A stretch of DNA of 6,313 nt, from contig CAIZGT010000560.1 in assembly GCA_903932545.1 (NCBI GenBank), positions 1 to 6,313 on the forward strand, in the 5' to 3' direction. The first letter of the stretch is position 1; every line of letters starts with the position of its first letter. This document shows positions 1 through 5,840 of this stretch, one piece after another. A program made the translations under genes and the position numbers. The DNA comes from an uncultured Rhodospirillales bacterium (GTDB lineage: Bacteria; Pseudomonadota; Alphaproteobacteria; Acetobacterales; Acetobacteraceae). The notes beneath the pieces are model-generated. The model saw only the letters and a list, made by a program, of their open reading frames with translations. It was not told where the DNA came from and did no database searches.

Positions 1-484
1 GAGGCTTGCGCAACCGCCTGCGCCGCGTCGCGCGCGGCGAGTCTATCACCCACGGCATCGGCACCGCGAGTGCGCGCAACAACGGCCGCAGAATCCGCCT
101 TGCCTGAAGCGAGGCGTCGAGCAATGCCGCCATCTCCGGCTGCTGCAACACCGCCTCAATCTGCGTGCCGTAACACGCCGCATGATGCTTGCCCAACAGC
201 GCCAGCCACGCGAATTTGCGCGGCATGCGAATGCCAGGCGTGTTGACCATTTTCCGCCCGGGCGTCACCACACGCGGCGTTGTCACAACCCGCAGCGTCC
301 CCGCCTGATAGCGCGCCAGCAGTCCATCGATCTTGCGGAAAATCGCACCAGCCCAACGCGCCGTCACCACTTGCCGCTCAGGTGCTACCCCCAACAGCCC
401 GAACCCCGACAACATCGCAGCCCAAATCCCCCGCAAAGTGGCGGCGGCAATCTCCAGCGTCGATTGTGATTGGGCTTGGTGCAT
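1..484 (-). CDS. Conserved hypothetical protein, 3' end beyond window
   Basis: This is an open minus-strand frame of 161 codons starting at ATG 484-482 with no stop before the window edge, so the C-terminus is missing. I translated it by hand. The N-terminal part contains LRGIWAAMLSGFGLLGV. The middle is basic and proline-containing (KIDGLLARYQAGTLR, then TPRVVTPGRKMV). Residues about 86-140 carry the most protein-like block: RMPRKFAWLALLGKHHAA, a short YGTQIEAVL segment, QQPEMAALL and ARRILRPLLRAL. This pattern (a Trp/Leu-rich helix, then 'PEMAALL', then 'RILRPLLR') resembles small hypothetical proteins I recall from Acetobacteraceae and related alphaproteobacteria, whose function is unknown. 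No signal peptide, catalytic motif or metal-binding motif is evident. There is no clear Shine-Dalgarno sequence before the ATG. It lies 73 bases downstream of the lysR stop on the same strand and could be co-transcribed with it. No function is assigned. Confidence 0.72.
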   Translation of the reverse strand, partial: MHQAQSQSTLEIAAATLRGIWAAMLSGFGLLGVAPERQVVTARWAGAIFRKIDGLLARYQAGTLRVVTTPRVVTPGRKMVNTPGIRMPRKFAWLALLGKHHAACYGTQIEAVLQQPEMAALLDASLQARRILRPLLRALAVPMPWVIDSPRATRRRRLRKP

Positions 485-557
485 CCAACAGTATGGACCA
501 CAGCATCTGGCTGGACTCAAGCAAAACCGCGACAGCCCATCCCAATCAGGGCAAACT

Positions 558-1484
558 TCAACTGATCAGGCGCTTCACCTGCGCCGCGCAGGCGATAATC
601 TGCAGCCGCAACCACAGATGCGCTGAGTCATTCTGATAGCGTTGATGCCAAATCAGATACATCGGCAACTCCACCAAAGCACTGCCCTGGGCCGCCAACG
701 GCACCGGCGCGTCGGCAAAACCCTGCATCAACTGGCCGCGCAACAGGCTGGGCATGGTGGCGAGCAATGTGCTGCCGCGCAGAAAGGCTGGCACGCCGGC
801 AAAGCTCGGCACCGAAATCGTCACATCGCGCTCAATCGCCCGTGCACCCAAGCGACGGTCAAAATCCAGCCGTTCATTGTCGGTATAAATCACCGTGATG
901 TGCCGCGCGGCGAGATAATCTTGCAAGCTTGTCGGCGGCGCGCGCATCGCCGCGTCGTAATAACAAACGTAATAATCCTTTAGCAGCAAACGCTGCACGA
1001 TGTCGGTGCCAGCCGGTGGCAACGGCGAGATCATCACATCACACCGCCCCTCTCGCAGCACCGCCGCATTGGGCGATTGCGACGGGATCACCCGCAAATC
1101 AATCCGGCGCAACTGCGCCTCCAGCCGTTGAAACAGCGCAGGCAGCAGCAAATCGCGTTGCAGATCATTGGCGGCAATGGTCAGCGACAATTCGGCGCTG
1201 GCCGGATCGAACGGGGCTGCGCGCGAGAACGCCTTCATCTCGTCCAGCAACCGCCGCGCCCGCTCGGCCAAAGCCAGCGCGTGCGCGGTGGCAACAATGC
1301 CGCGCCCGGATTTCACGAACAACCGATCGCCCGCAATCAGCCGCAGCCGATCCAAACCGTGGCTCACCGCCGATTGCGTCACCCCCAACCGCCGCGCCGC
1401 CGCCGTCACCGAGCCCTCTTCCAGCACGGCCAGGAACAGCGTGAGCAACTGGCCATCAAGCTGCAAATGATCGATTTCATTCAT
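558..1484 (-). CDS. LysR-family transcriptional regulator
   Basis: This gene encodes a 308-residue LysR-type transcriptional regulator, a typical length for the family. The N-terminal winged helix-turn-helix spans about residues 12-70. It has the classic signature: LFLAVLEEGSVTAAARRLGV, then TQSAVSHGLDRLR, and a wing with GDRLFVKSGRGIVAT. A linker helix (about residues 66-88) leads into an effector-binding domain from about residue 97 (LSLTIAANDLQRDLLLPALF) to near the C-terminus. LysR proteins usually bind the promoter of a divergently transcribed operon and respond to a pathway metabolite. Here the divergent operon is pcaHG plus a molybdenum hydroxylase, so regulation of that operon by an aromatic acid or related compound is the natural inference. 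It cannot be called PcaQ from sequence alone. The ATG at 1484 has no visible Shine-Dalgarno sequence, and a possible -10 element lies just upstream, so the transcript may be leaderless or nearly so. Confidence 0.95.
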   Translation of the reverse strand: MNEIDHLQLDGQLLTLFLAVLEEGSVTAAARRLGVTQSAVSHGLDRLRLIAGDRLFVKSGRGIVATAHALALAERARRLLDEMKAFSRAAPFDPASAELSLTIAANDLQRDLLLPALFQRLEAQLRRIDLRVIPSQSPNAAVLREGRCDVMISPLPPAGTDIVQRLLLKDYYVCYYDAAMRAPPTSLQDYLAARHITVIYTDNERLDFDRRLGARAIERDVTISVPSFAGVPAFLRGSTLLATMPSLLRGQLMQGFADAPVPLAAQGSALVELPMYLIWHQRYQNDSAHLWLRLQIIACAAQVKRLIS

Positions 1485-1569
1485 GCGTTATATCATAATC
1501 AATCTATTTATCTTTTGCATCTGCTCCCCGATGGTCCGCCGCGTTGAAACCCACGGGAGGGGCAACCCA
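1485..1569. promoter_or_regulatory. Divergent promoter/operator region, lysR and pcaHG
   Basis: This 85-base gap separates two divergent starts and is clearly AT-rich from about 1488 to 1520, unlike the flanking genes. It contains a small inverted repeat TTAT-ATC-ATAA at 1488-1498. A second, looser pair is ATAA at 1495-1498 with TTAT at 1508-1511. LysR proteins bind AT-rich dyads of this sort, often described as T-N11-A; here T1489 and A1501 have that spacing. Possible sigma70-like -10 elements overlap head to head: CATAAT at 1494-1499 for the plus strand and TATGAT (complement of 1492-1497) for lysR. The matching -35 positions are poor, about 3 of 6 bases, as expected of activator-dependent promoters. 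The assignment of individual boxes is tentative; the location between divergent genes is firm. Confidence 0.55.
1555..1562 (+). promoter_or_regulatory. Ribosome binding site of pcaH
   Basis: GGGAGGGG ends seven bases before the ATG at 1570. It decides the start of pcaH: the same frame is open back to an ATG at 1483, but that start lies inside the divergent lysR start region and has no comparable ribosome binding site. Confidence 0.8.
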
Positions 1570-2340
1570 ATGTCTGACCAAACGCGCGCCAACGCGCCCA
1601 CGCCGTATCATCCAGCACAGGGCAATGTCGGCTTCTATCAGCGCAACCGCGACGTCCAACCGGCGGCTTTCACTGCGATCTACAAAACCTCCACCCTGCG
1701 CTCACCGCGCAATGCGCTGCTGTCGCTGCCCAGCTGCCTGTCGGAATTCACCGGCCCGGTGTTTGGCCACAACGAATTGGGGGCGCTGGACAACGACCTC
1801 ATCCGCAACTTCGCCAAAACTGGTGATCCGATTGGCGAGCGCATTCTGGTGCATGGCCGCGTGTTGGATGAGAACGCAAAGCCGGTGCGCTGCGCGTTGG
1901 TGGAATTCTGGCAAGCCAATGCCGGTGGCCGCTATCGCCACAAGAACGACACCTATCTCGCCCCCATCGACCCGAATTTCGGCGGCTGCGGTCGCGCGCT
2001 CACCGATAACGATGGCTATTACTTCTTCCGCACCATCAAGCCCGGCCCCTATCCGTGGCGCAACTACGTCAATTCCTGGCGTCCGGCGCATATCCATTTC
2101 TCGTTGTTCGGCACCGGCTTTGCGCAGCGTCTGGTCACGCAGATGTATTTCGAGGGCGATCCGCTGATCAAAATCTGCCCGATCGTCAACACCATCCCCG
2201 ATGCCTCCGCCATCGAGCGCCTGATCGCCCCGCTCGACCTCAACGCCGCAGCGCCGATGGATTTGCTGGCCTATCGCTTCGACATGGTGCTGCGCGGCTC
2301 GCGCTCCACGTTGTTTGAAAACAAGCTGGCGGGAAACTGA
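1570..2340 (+). CDS. pcaH: Protocatechuate 3,4-dioxygenase beta subunit (PcaH)
   Basis: This encodes a 256-residue intradiol dioxygenase subunit. With PcaG it cleaves protocatechuate between its two hydroxyls using O2 and non-haem Fe(III), giving 3-carboxy-cis,cis-muconate in the cytoplasm. The beta subunit carries the iron. All four ligands are visible: Tyr122 (GGRYRHKND), Tyr161 (KPGPYPWRN), and His174 and His176 (WRPAHIHF). Against the Pseudomonas putida numbering I recall, a constant offset of 286 also matches Trp400 to Trp114, Trp449 to Trp163, Arg457 to Arg171, Gln477 to Gln191 and Ile491 to Ile205. The active site therefore looks complete and protocatechuate-type. The N-terminal intradiol domain includes YHPAQGNVGFYQRNRDVQP. 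The C-terminal block YFEGDPLIKICPIVNTIPD and the end LAYRFDMVLRGSRSTLFEN are diagnostic of PcaH rather than catechol dioxygenases. The start at 1570 follows a strong ribosome binding site. pcaG follows after three bases, so the two are translated from one message. Confidence 0.96.
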   Translation: MSDQTRANAPTPYHPAQGNVGFYQRNRDVQPAAFTAIYKTSTLRSPRNALLSLPSCLSEFTGPVFGHNELGALDNDLIRNFAKTGDPIGERILVHGRVLDENAKPVRCALVEFWQANAGGRYRHKNDTYLAPIDPNFGGCGRALTDNDGYYFFRTIKPGPYPWRNYVNSWRPAHIHFSLFGTGFAQRLVTQMYFEGDPLIKICPIVNTIPDASAIERLIAPLDLNAAAPMDLLAYRFDMVLRGSRSTLFENKLAGN

Positions 2341-2343
2341 ACC

Positions 2344-2970
2344 ATGATCAACACATTGAACTACCTCACTGAAACCGCATCGCAAACCGCTGGCCCCTAT
2401 GTCCATATCGGCCTCATCCCAGGCCAAGCCGGGTTTGATATTTTCGAGAACAACTTCTCCAACATCATGGTCACGCCCGAAACGCTGGGCGAGCGCATCA
2501 CCGTGGAAGGCCGCGTGTTTGATGGCTCCGGCACGCTGGTGCGTGATGTGTTGGTGGAAGTCTGGCAGGCCAATGCCGCCGGTCGCTACAACCACCCGGC
2601 TGATACCCAAAACAAGCCGATTGACCCATCCTTCCGGGGCTGGGGCCGCGCCGGGTCAGATTTTGAAACCGGCGTGTTCAGCTTCGAGACCATCAAGCCC
2701 GGTTGCGTCACCAACCCCGATGGCCGCACCGGCGCGCCGCATCTGAGCGTGTGGCTGGTCTCGCGCGGCATCAATATCGGCCTGCAAACCCGCCTGTATT
2801 TCGCCGATGAGGCCGAGGCCAACGCGAATGATCCGGTGCTGCGGATGATCGAACTCCAAGCCCGCCGCGCCACGCTGATCGCCAGCCGCAGCGAGCGCGA
2901 CGGCAAGGCGATCTACAGCCTCGACATCCACCTACAAGGCCCAGACGAGACAGTGTTCTTCGACTTTTAA
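2344..2970 (+). CDS. pcaG: Protocatechuate 3,4-dioxygenase alpha subunit (PcaG)
   Basis: This encodes a 208-residue alpha subunit, close to the usual 200 or so residues. The start MINTLNYLTETASQTAGPYVHIGL contains the substrate-pocket segment QTAGPY (Thr15, Gly17, Pro18, Tyr19), matching Thr12, Gly14, Pro15 and Tyr16 of the mature P. putida subunit. Arg141 in SRGINIGLQTRLYF corresponds to Arg133 there, which helps bind the substrate carboxylate. The end, DIHLQGPDETVFFDF, is a family hallmark. As expected for the alpha subunit, the iron-ligand pattern is degenerate: APHLSVWL stands where PcaH has AHIHF, so it does not hold iron itself. Family knowledge says alpha and beta form a protomer that assembles into larger oligomers. 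The gene starts three bases after the pcaH stop, with a weak G-rich ribosome binding site (GGCGGGAA, 2328-2335) inside the end of pcaH. Conserved carboxylate-binding residues argue for protocatechuate or a close benzoate-type catechol as substrate. Confidence 0.96.
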   Translation: MINTLNYLTETASQTAGPYVHIGLIPGQAGFDIFENNFSNIMVTPETLGERITVEGRVFDGSGTLVRDVLVEVWQANAAGRYNHPADTQNKPIDPSFRGWGRAGSDFETGVFSFETIKPGCVTNPDGRTGAPHLSVWLVSRGINIGLQTRLYFADEAEANANDPVLRMIELQARRATLIASRSERDGKAIYSLDIHLQGPDETVFFDF

Positions 2971-2978
2971 GTGACATC

Positions 2979-3047
2979 CGTGGGGTGGGTCCATCCGGGT
3001 CTCACCCCACGCATTGACGGTGATCCACAACACTTGCCCCACCCCAC
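2979..3047 (+). promoter_or_regulatory. Competing GC-rich stems between pcaG and the hydroxylase genes
   Basis: The 121-base gap after pcaG holds a 9-bp perfect inverted repeat, CGTGGGGTG (2979-2987) with CACCCCACG (3003-3011), extendable inward by a G-T and a G-C pair. The same left arm, GTGGGGTGGG at 2980-2989, is also perfectly complementary over 10 bp to CCCACCCCAC at 3038-3047. Only one stem can form at a time in the RNA. Neither is followed by a T-run, so neither looks like a standard intrinsic terminator. It could stabilise the pcaHG part of the message, attenuate the downstream genes, or be chance G/C-tract pairing. Function is inferred and uncertain. Confidence 0.4.
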
Positions 3048-3076
3048 CCAATCCCATTATCTATCGATTAATTCCA

Positions 3077-3083
3077 GGGAGGG
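3077..3083 (+). promoter_or_regulatory. Ribosome binding site of the small subunit gene
   Basis: GGGAGGG lies eight bases before the ATG at 3092 and fixes that start. It resembles the sites before pcaH and before the large subunit, which suggests all three are strongly translated. An AT-rich segment just upstream (3054-3074, containing ATCGAT and ATTAAT) might hold an internal promoter, but no convincing -35/-10 pair was seen. Confidence 0.75.
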
Positions 3084-3091
3084 CTTAGGCA

Positions 3092-3556
3092 ATGAGTACA
3101 ATCACGCTCAAAATCAACGGCGCGCAGAAATCCGTCACAATCGAAGACCCGGATATGCCGCTGCTCTACGTCCTACGCGATGAATTCAGCCTGCATGGAC
3201 CGCGCTTCGGCTGCGGTCTTGGCCAATGCGGTGCCTGCACCGTGCATATCGACGGCCACGCCGTCCGCTCCTGCATCACGCCCGCATTCAGCGTGAACGG
3301 CGCCAACATCACCACCCTCGAAGGCCTTGGCACCCCCGAGAAAGCGCACCCGGTGCAGGCAGCGTTCATTGAGGAACAGGCCGTGCAATGCGGCTACTGC
3401 ATCAACGGCATGATCATGCAGTCCGCTGCCTTCCTCGCCACCAATCCGCACCCCACCGAGGAGCAGATCCGCGCGGAACTCGCCAACAATCTCTGCCGCT
3501 GTGGCACCCATGTCCGCATCGTGGCCGCTGTCCAGCGCGCCGCTGCGTCGATTTAA
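3092..3556 (+). CDS. Molybdenum hydroxylase [2Fe-2S] small subunit (IorA/NicA type)
   Basis: This 154-residue protein is the electron-transfer subunit of a xanthine-oxidase-family molybdenum hydroxylase. The N-terminal plant-ferredoxin-like domain (about residues 1-78) binds one [2Fe-2S] cluster through Cys41, Cys46, Cys49 (CGLGQCGAC) and Cys61. The C-terminal helical domain (about 84-154) binds the second through Cys100 and Cys103 (QCGYC), and Cys135 and Cys137 (NLCRCGTH). All eight cysteines are present, so both clusters should form. The usual motif GFCxPGM is here GYCINGM (residues 101-107), a variant seen in the IorA/NicA branch rather than in xanthine dehydrogenase or CO dehydrogenase small subunits. 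It would pass electrons from the molybdenum centre of the large subunit encoded 13 bases downstream to an external acceptor. It has no signal peptide of its own; if the enzyme is periplasmic it must be exported folded together with the large subunit, as is known for related Tat substrates. Confidence 0.94.
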   Translation: MSTITLKINGAQKSVTIEDPDMPLLYVLRDEFSLHGPRFGCGLGQCGACTVHIDGHAVRSCITPAFSVNGANITTLEGLGTPEKAHPVQAAFIEEQAVQCGYCINGMIMQSAAFLATNPHPTEEQIRAELANNLCRCGTHVRIVAAVQRAAASI

Positions 3557-3563
3557 GGGAGGA
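3557..3563 (+). promoter_or_regulatory. Ribosome binding site of the large subunit gene
   Basis: GGGAGGA sits directly after the small-subunit stop and six bases before the ATG at 3570. It decides the start of the large subunit. The frame is open back to 3501, but that stretch is inside the small-subunit gene and would put 23 unrelated residues before the Tat signal. Confidence 0.8.
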
Positions 3564-3569
3564 ACACAC

Positions 3570-5786
3570 ATGCTCGACCTCACCCCATCCCGCCGCGATC
3601 TGTTGCTCGGCGCTGGCGGCCTGTTCATCAGCCTCGCCATCAAAGCCCCGGCGCAAGCCGCCAACAGCGCGCCCCTCGTAGCCCCCGCCGCCGCCAAGCC
3701 GCTCGCAATTGATCAGGTCGCCAGCTTCCTCGCCATCGATCCACAAAGCCATGTCACGCTGTTCACCGGCAAGGTTGATCTCGGCACCGGGCTGATGACG
3801 GCCATGCTGCAAATCGTGGCCGAAGAACTCGATGTTGCCCCCGCATCCGTCACGATCATCTCCGGTGACACCGCCCTCACACCCGATCAAGGCACCTCAT
3901 CGGGCAGCAACGGCATCCAAATCGGCGGCATGCAAATCCGCAGAGCCGCCGCCACCGCCAAGCACGCGCTGCTCGATATGGCCGCCGCAAAGCTCGGCGT
4001 GGACGTGGCAAGCCTCACCGTTGAAAACGGCGTCGTCACCGGCGGCGGCAAATCCGTCTCCTACGGCACGCTCGTCACTGGCCAGAGCATCGCCATCCCG
4101 GTCAGCCCAGACGTGCCGAGCAAAGACCCGTCCAAGTTCAAACTCGTCGGCAAATCGATGCGCCGCCTCGATATCCCAGACAAAGTCACCGGTCGCTTCA
4201 CCTACATGCAAGATGTCAAGGTAGACGGCATGCTGCATGGCCGCGTGGTGCGCCCACCGGCGATGGGCGCGAACCTGATCTCGGTCAACGAAGCCTCGGT
4301 CAGCAGCATTCCGGGCTTCGTGAAACTCGTGCGCGACGGCAATTTCTTGGGCGTCGTTTGCAAAACCGAATGGAGCGCCATCAAAGCCTCCCGCGCGCTC
4401 GAAGCCAAATGGTCCGACTGGGCAGGTCTGCCCGAGCAATCCAAGCTCTACGAACATGTCCGCGCCACCAAGATCGACAAAACCGAGGTCACGTCGAATT
4501 CTGGGGACGTACCGACGGGCTTCGCGGCAGCCACCAAGAAGCTGTCGGCCACCTATGATTTCGCCATCCACACCCACGGCTCAATTGGCCCCTCCTGCGC
4601 CATCGTGGCGATTGAGAATGGCAAAGTAACCTGCTGGTCCGCCTCGCAAGCCACGCACTCAATGCGCAAGCAACTGGCCGCAATGCTGGGCTTGGCCGAT
4701 GACGATGTGCGTTGCCTCTACGTCGATGGCTCCGGCTGCTACGGTCGCAACGGCCATGAAGACGCCGCCGCCGATGCTGCCCTGATGTCGCGCGCTGTTG
4801 AGGGTCGTCCGGTCCGCGTCCAATGGATGCGCCATGACGAACACGGCTGGGATCCAAAAGGCCCACCAACGCTGATGGACCTCTCGGCGGGCATTGACGA
4901 CAAAGGTAACGTCACCGCCTGGGAAAGTGCGGTGTTCAACGCCAACGGCACCATCGGCTTTGCCCCGCTGGTCGGCGCGCAATTGTCGGATCGCCCACAT
5001 CAAACCGGCATGGCACCCGGCGGCGTCAATGGGGACAGCGCGGTGCCGTATGGCTTCACCAACGTCCACACCATCGCCAACCGCCTGAACGCCACACCGT
5101 TCCGCCCATCCTGGATCCGCACGCCCGGCCGGATGCAGAACACCTTCGCCAACGAAAGCTTCCTCGACGAAGTCGCCGCAGCGGCGAAGGCGGACCCGAT
5201 TGCCTTCCGCCTGCAATACCTCACCGACAAGCGCGGCATCGAGTTGCTGGAACGCGTTCGCACCCTGGCGAAATGGGAAGCCCGCCCGTCGCCAGATCGC
5301 AACCAGCAAGGCGATATCGTCTACGGGCGCGGCGTGAGCTACGTGAAATACGAACTCAACCGCACCTACATCGCCGCCGTTGCTGAAGTTGAGGTCAACC
5401 GCAAAACCGGCCAGATCAAAGCGCAACGCTTCTTCGTGGCGCATGATTGCGGCCAGATCATCAACCCAGACGGTCTGCGCAACCAGATCGAAGGCAACGT
5501 GGTGCAAACCGTCAGCCGCGCGCTGATGGAAGAACTGAAGTTCGACCGCTCCACCGTCACCAGCCTCGACTGGGCCACCTACCCCGTCATCACCTTCCCG
5601 GACGTGCCGAAAGTGGTGATGGATTTGGTGGATCGTCCGAACGAGAAGCCATGGGGCGCAGGCGAACCAAGTGCCGCCGTGGTGCCGTCCGCCCTGTCGA
5701 ACGCCGTGTTCGACGCCACCGGCGTGCGCATGCGCTCGGTGCCAATGACGCCTGCGAAGTTCCTGGCGGCGTTGAAGGCGACTTAA
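3570..5786 (+). CDS. Molybdopterin-binding large subunit, Tat-exported (IorB/NicB type)
   Basis: This encodes a 738-residue catalytic subunit of a molybdenum hydroxylase. A Tat signal is clear: SRRDLLLGAG at residues 7-16 (Arg8, Arg9), a hydrophobic stretch, and a likely cleavage site near APAQA-AN (residue 30). Residues about 45-190 form the first molybdopterin-binding section (TGKVDLGTGLMTAMLQIVAE). An a/b-hammerhead region follows at about 205-285 (VTGRFTYMQDVKVDGMLHGR), then the remaining molybdopterin-binding domains. Family signatures include THGSIGPSCAIVAI (335-348), GSGCYGRNG (387-395), TPGRMQNTFANESFLDEV (518-535) and HDCGQIINPDGLRNQIEGN (625-643). Glu699 in WGAGEPSAA is the expected catalytic glutamate. 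The HGSIGPSCA and GCYGxNG motifs point to the nicotinate dehydrogenase NicB branch, but the cytochrome c domains at the C-terminus of characterised NicB are absent: no CxxCH is present. The cofactor would be molybdopterin cytosine dinucleotide by family. Substrate is unknown: an N-heterocycle, aromatic acid or aldehyde are candidates. It is translationally close to the small subunit and transcribed with pcaHG. Confidence 0.93.
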   Translation: MLDLTPSRRDLLLGAGGLFISLAIKAPAQAANSAPLVAPAAAKPLAIDQVASFLAIDPQSHVTLFTGKVDLGTGLMTAMLQIVAEELDVAPASVTIISGDTALTPDQGTSSGSNGIQIGGMQIRRAAATAKHALLDMAAAKLGVDVASLTVENGVVTGGGKSVSYGTLVTGQSIAIPVSPDVPSKDPSKFKLVGKSMRRLDIPDKVTGRFTYMQDVKVDGMLHGRVVRPPAMGANLISVNEASVSSIPGFVKLVRDGNFLGVVCKTEWSAIKASRALEAKWSDWAGLPEQSKLYEHVRATKIDKTEVTSNSGDVPTGFAAATKKLSATYDFAIHTHGSIGPSCAIVAIENGKVTCWSASQATHSMRKQLAAMLGLADDDVRCLYVDGSGCYGRNGHEDAAADAALMSRAVEGRPVRVQWMRHDEHGWDPKGPPTLMDLSAGIDDKGNVTAWESAVFNANGTIGFAPLVGAQLSDRPHQTGMAPGGVNGDSAVPYGFTNVHTIANRLNATPFRPSWIRTPGRMQNTFANESFLDEVAAAAKADPIAFRLQYLTDKRGIELLERVRTLAKWEARPSPDRNQQGDIVYGRGVSYVKYELNRTYIAAVAEVEVNRKTGQIKAQRFFVAHDCGQIINPDGLRNQIEGNVVQTVSRALMEELKFDRSTVTSLDWATYPVITFPDVPKVVMDLVDRPNEKPWGAGEPSAAVVPSALSNAVFDATGVRMRSVPMTPAKFLAALKAT

Positions 5787-5788
5787 CC

Positions 5789-5840
5789 TCCAAACAAACC
5801 GTCATTACGACCGTGGCGTCGTAATGACGGTTTGTTTGGA
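5789..5840. terminator. 23-bp perfect hairpin between convergent genes
   Basis: A perfect 23-bp inverted repeat pairs 5789-5811 with 5818-5840 around a six-base loop (CGTGGC). The left arm begins TCCAAACAAACC and ends ATTACGAC. It begins two bases after the plus-strand large-subunit stop and contains the minus-strand acyltransferase stop (5805-5807), so it sits exactly where both transcripts must end. A bidirectional terminator is the best reading. No separate T-run follows on either side, and the stem is longer and more perfect than most terminators, so it could also be a dispersed palindromic repeat doing that job. Confidence 0.7.

Noticed and set aside
380..506. Minus-strand start at ATG 506 for the left-edge gene
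   Set aside because: That frame hits a TGA at 380-378 after about 42 codons; the frame from ATG 484 stays open to the edge.
929..1547. Several plus-strand open frames opposite lysR
   Set aside because: Translations are Arg/Pro/Gln-rich low-complexity shadows of the LysR gene, which has a clear helix-turn-helix and typical length.
1483..1569. N-terminal extension of PcaH from an ATG at 1483
   Set aside because: It would overlap the lysR start and cover the promoter region; the ATG at 1570 has a strong ribosome binding site and gives a family-like N-terminus.
1702..2610. Long minus-strand open frame (about 302 codons) opposite pcaH and pcaG
   Set aside because: It is antisense to two genes with complete active-site and family motifs; its translation is His/Ala/Gly-rich with no recognisable motif, a common shadow in GC-rich DNA.
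2979..3011. Intrinsic terminator after pcaG
   Set aside because: The 9-bp stem is GC-rich, but no T-run follows and the next gene on the same strand has no convincing promoter; kept only as a possible regulatory structure.
3501..3569. Upstream start for the molybdopterin subunit at 3501
   Set aside because: It lies inside the small-subunit gene; the ATG at 3570 has its own ribosome binding site and places the Tat arginines at positions 8-9.
4659..5507. Minus-strand open frame (about 282 codons) opposite the molybdopterin subunit
   Set aside because: It mirrors a well conserved gene, has no motif or ribosome binding site, and is explained by codon bias on the opposite strand.
3570..5786. Xanthine dehydrogenase or CO dehydrogenase large subunit
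   Set aside because: The Tat signal, the two-subunit layout with no FAD subunit, and NicB-branch motifs (HGSIGPSCA, GCYGxNG) do not fit those enzymes; the CO dehydrogenase active-site loop with its cysteine was not seen.
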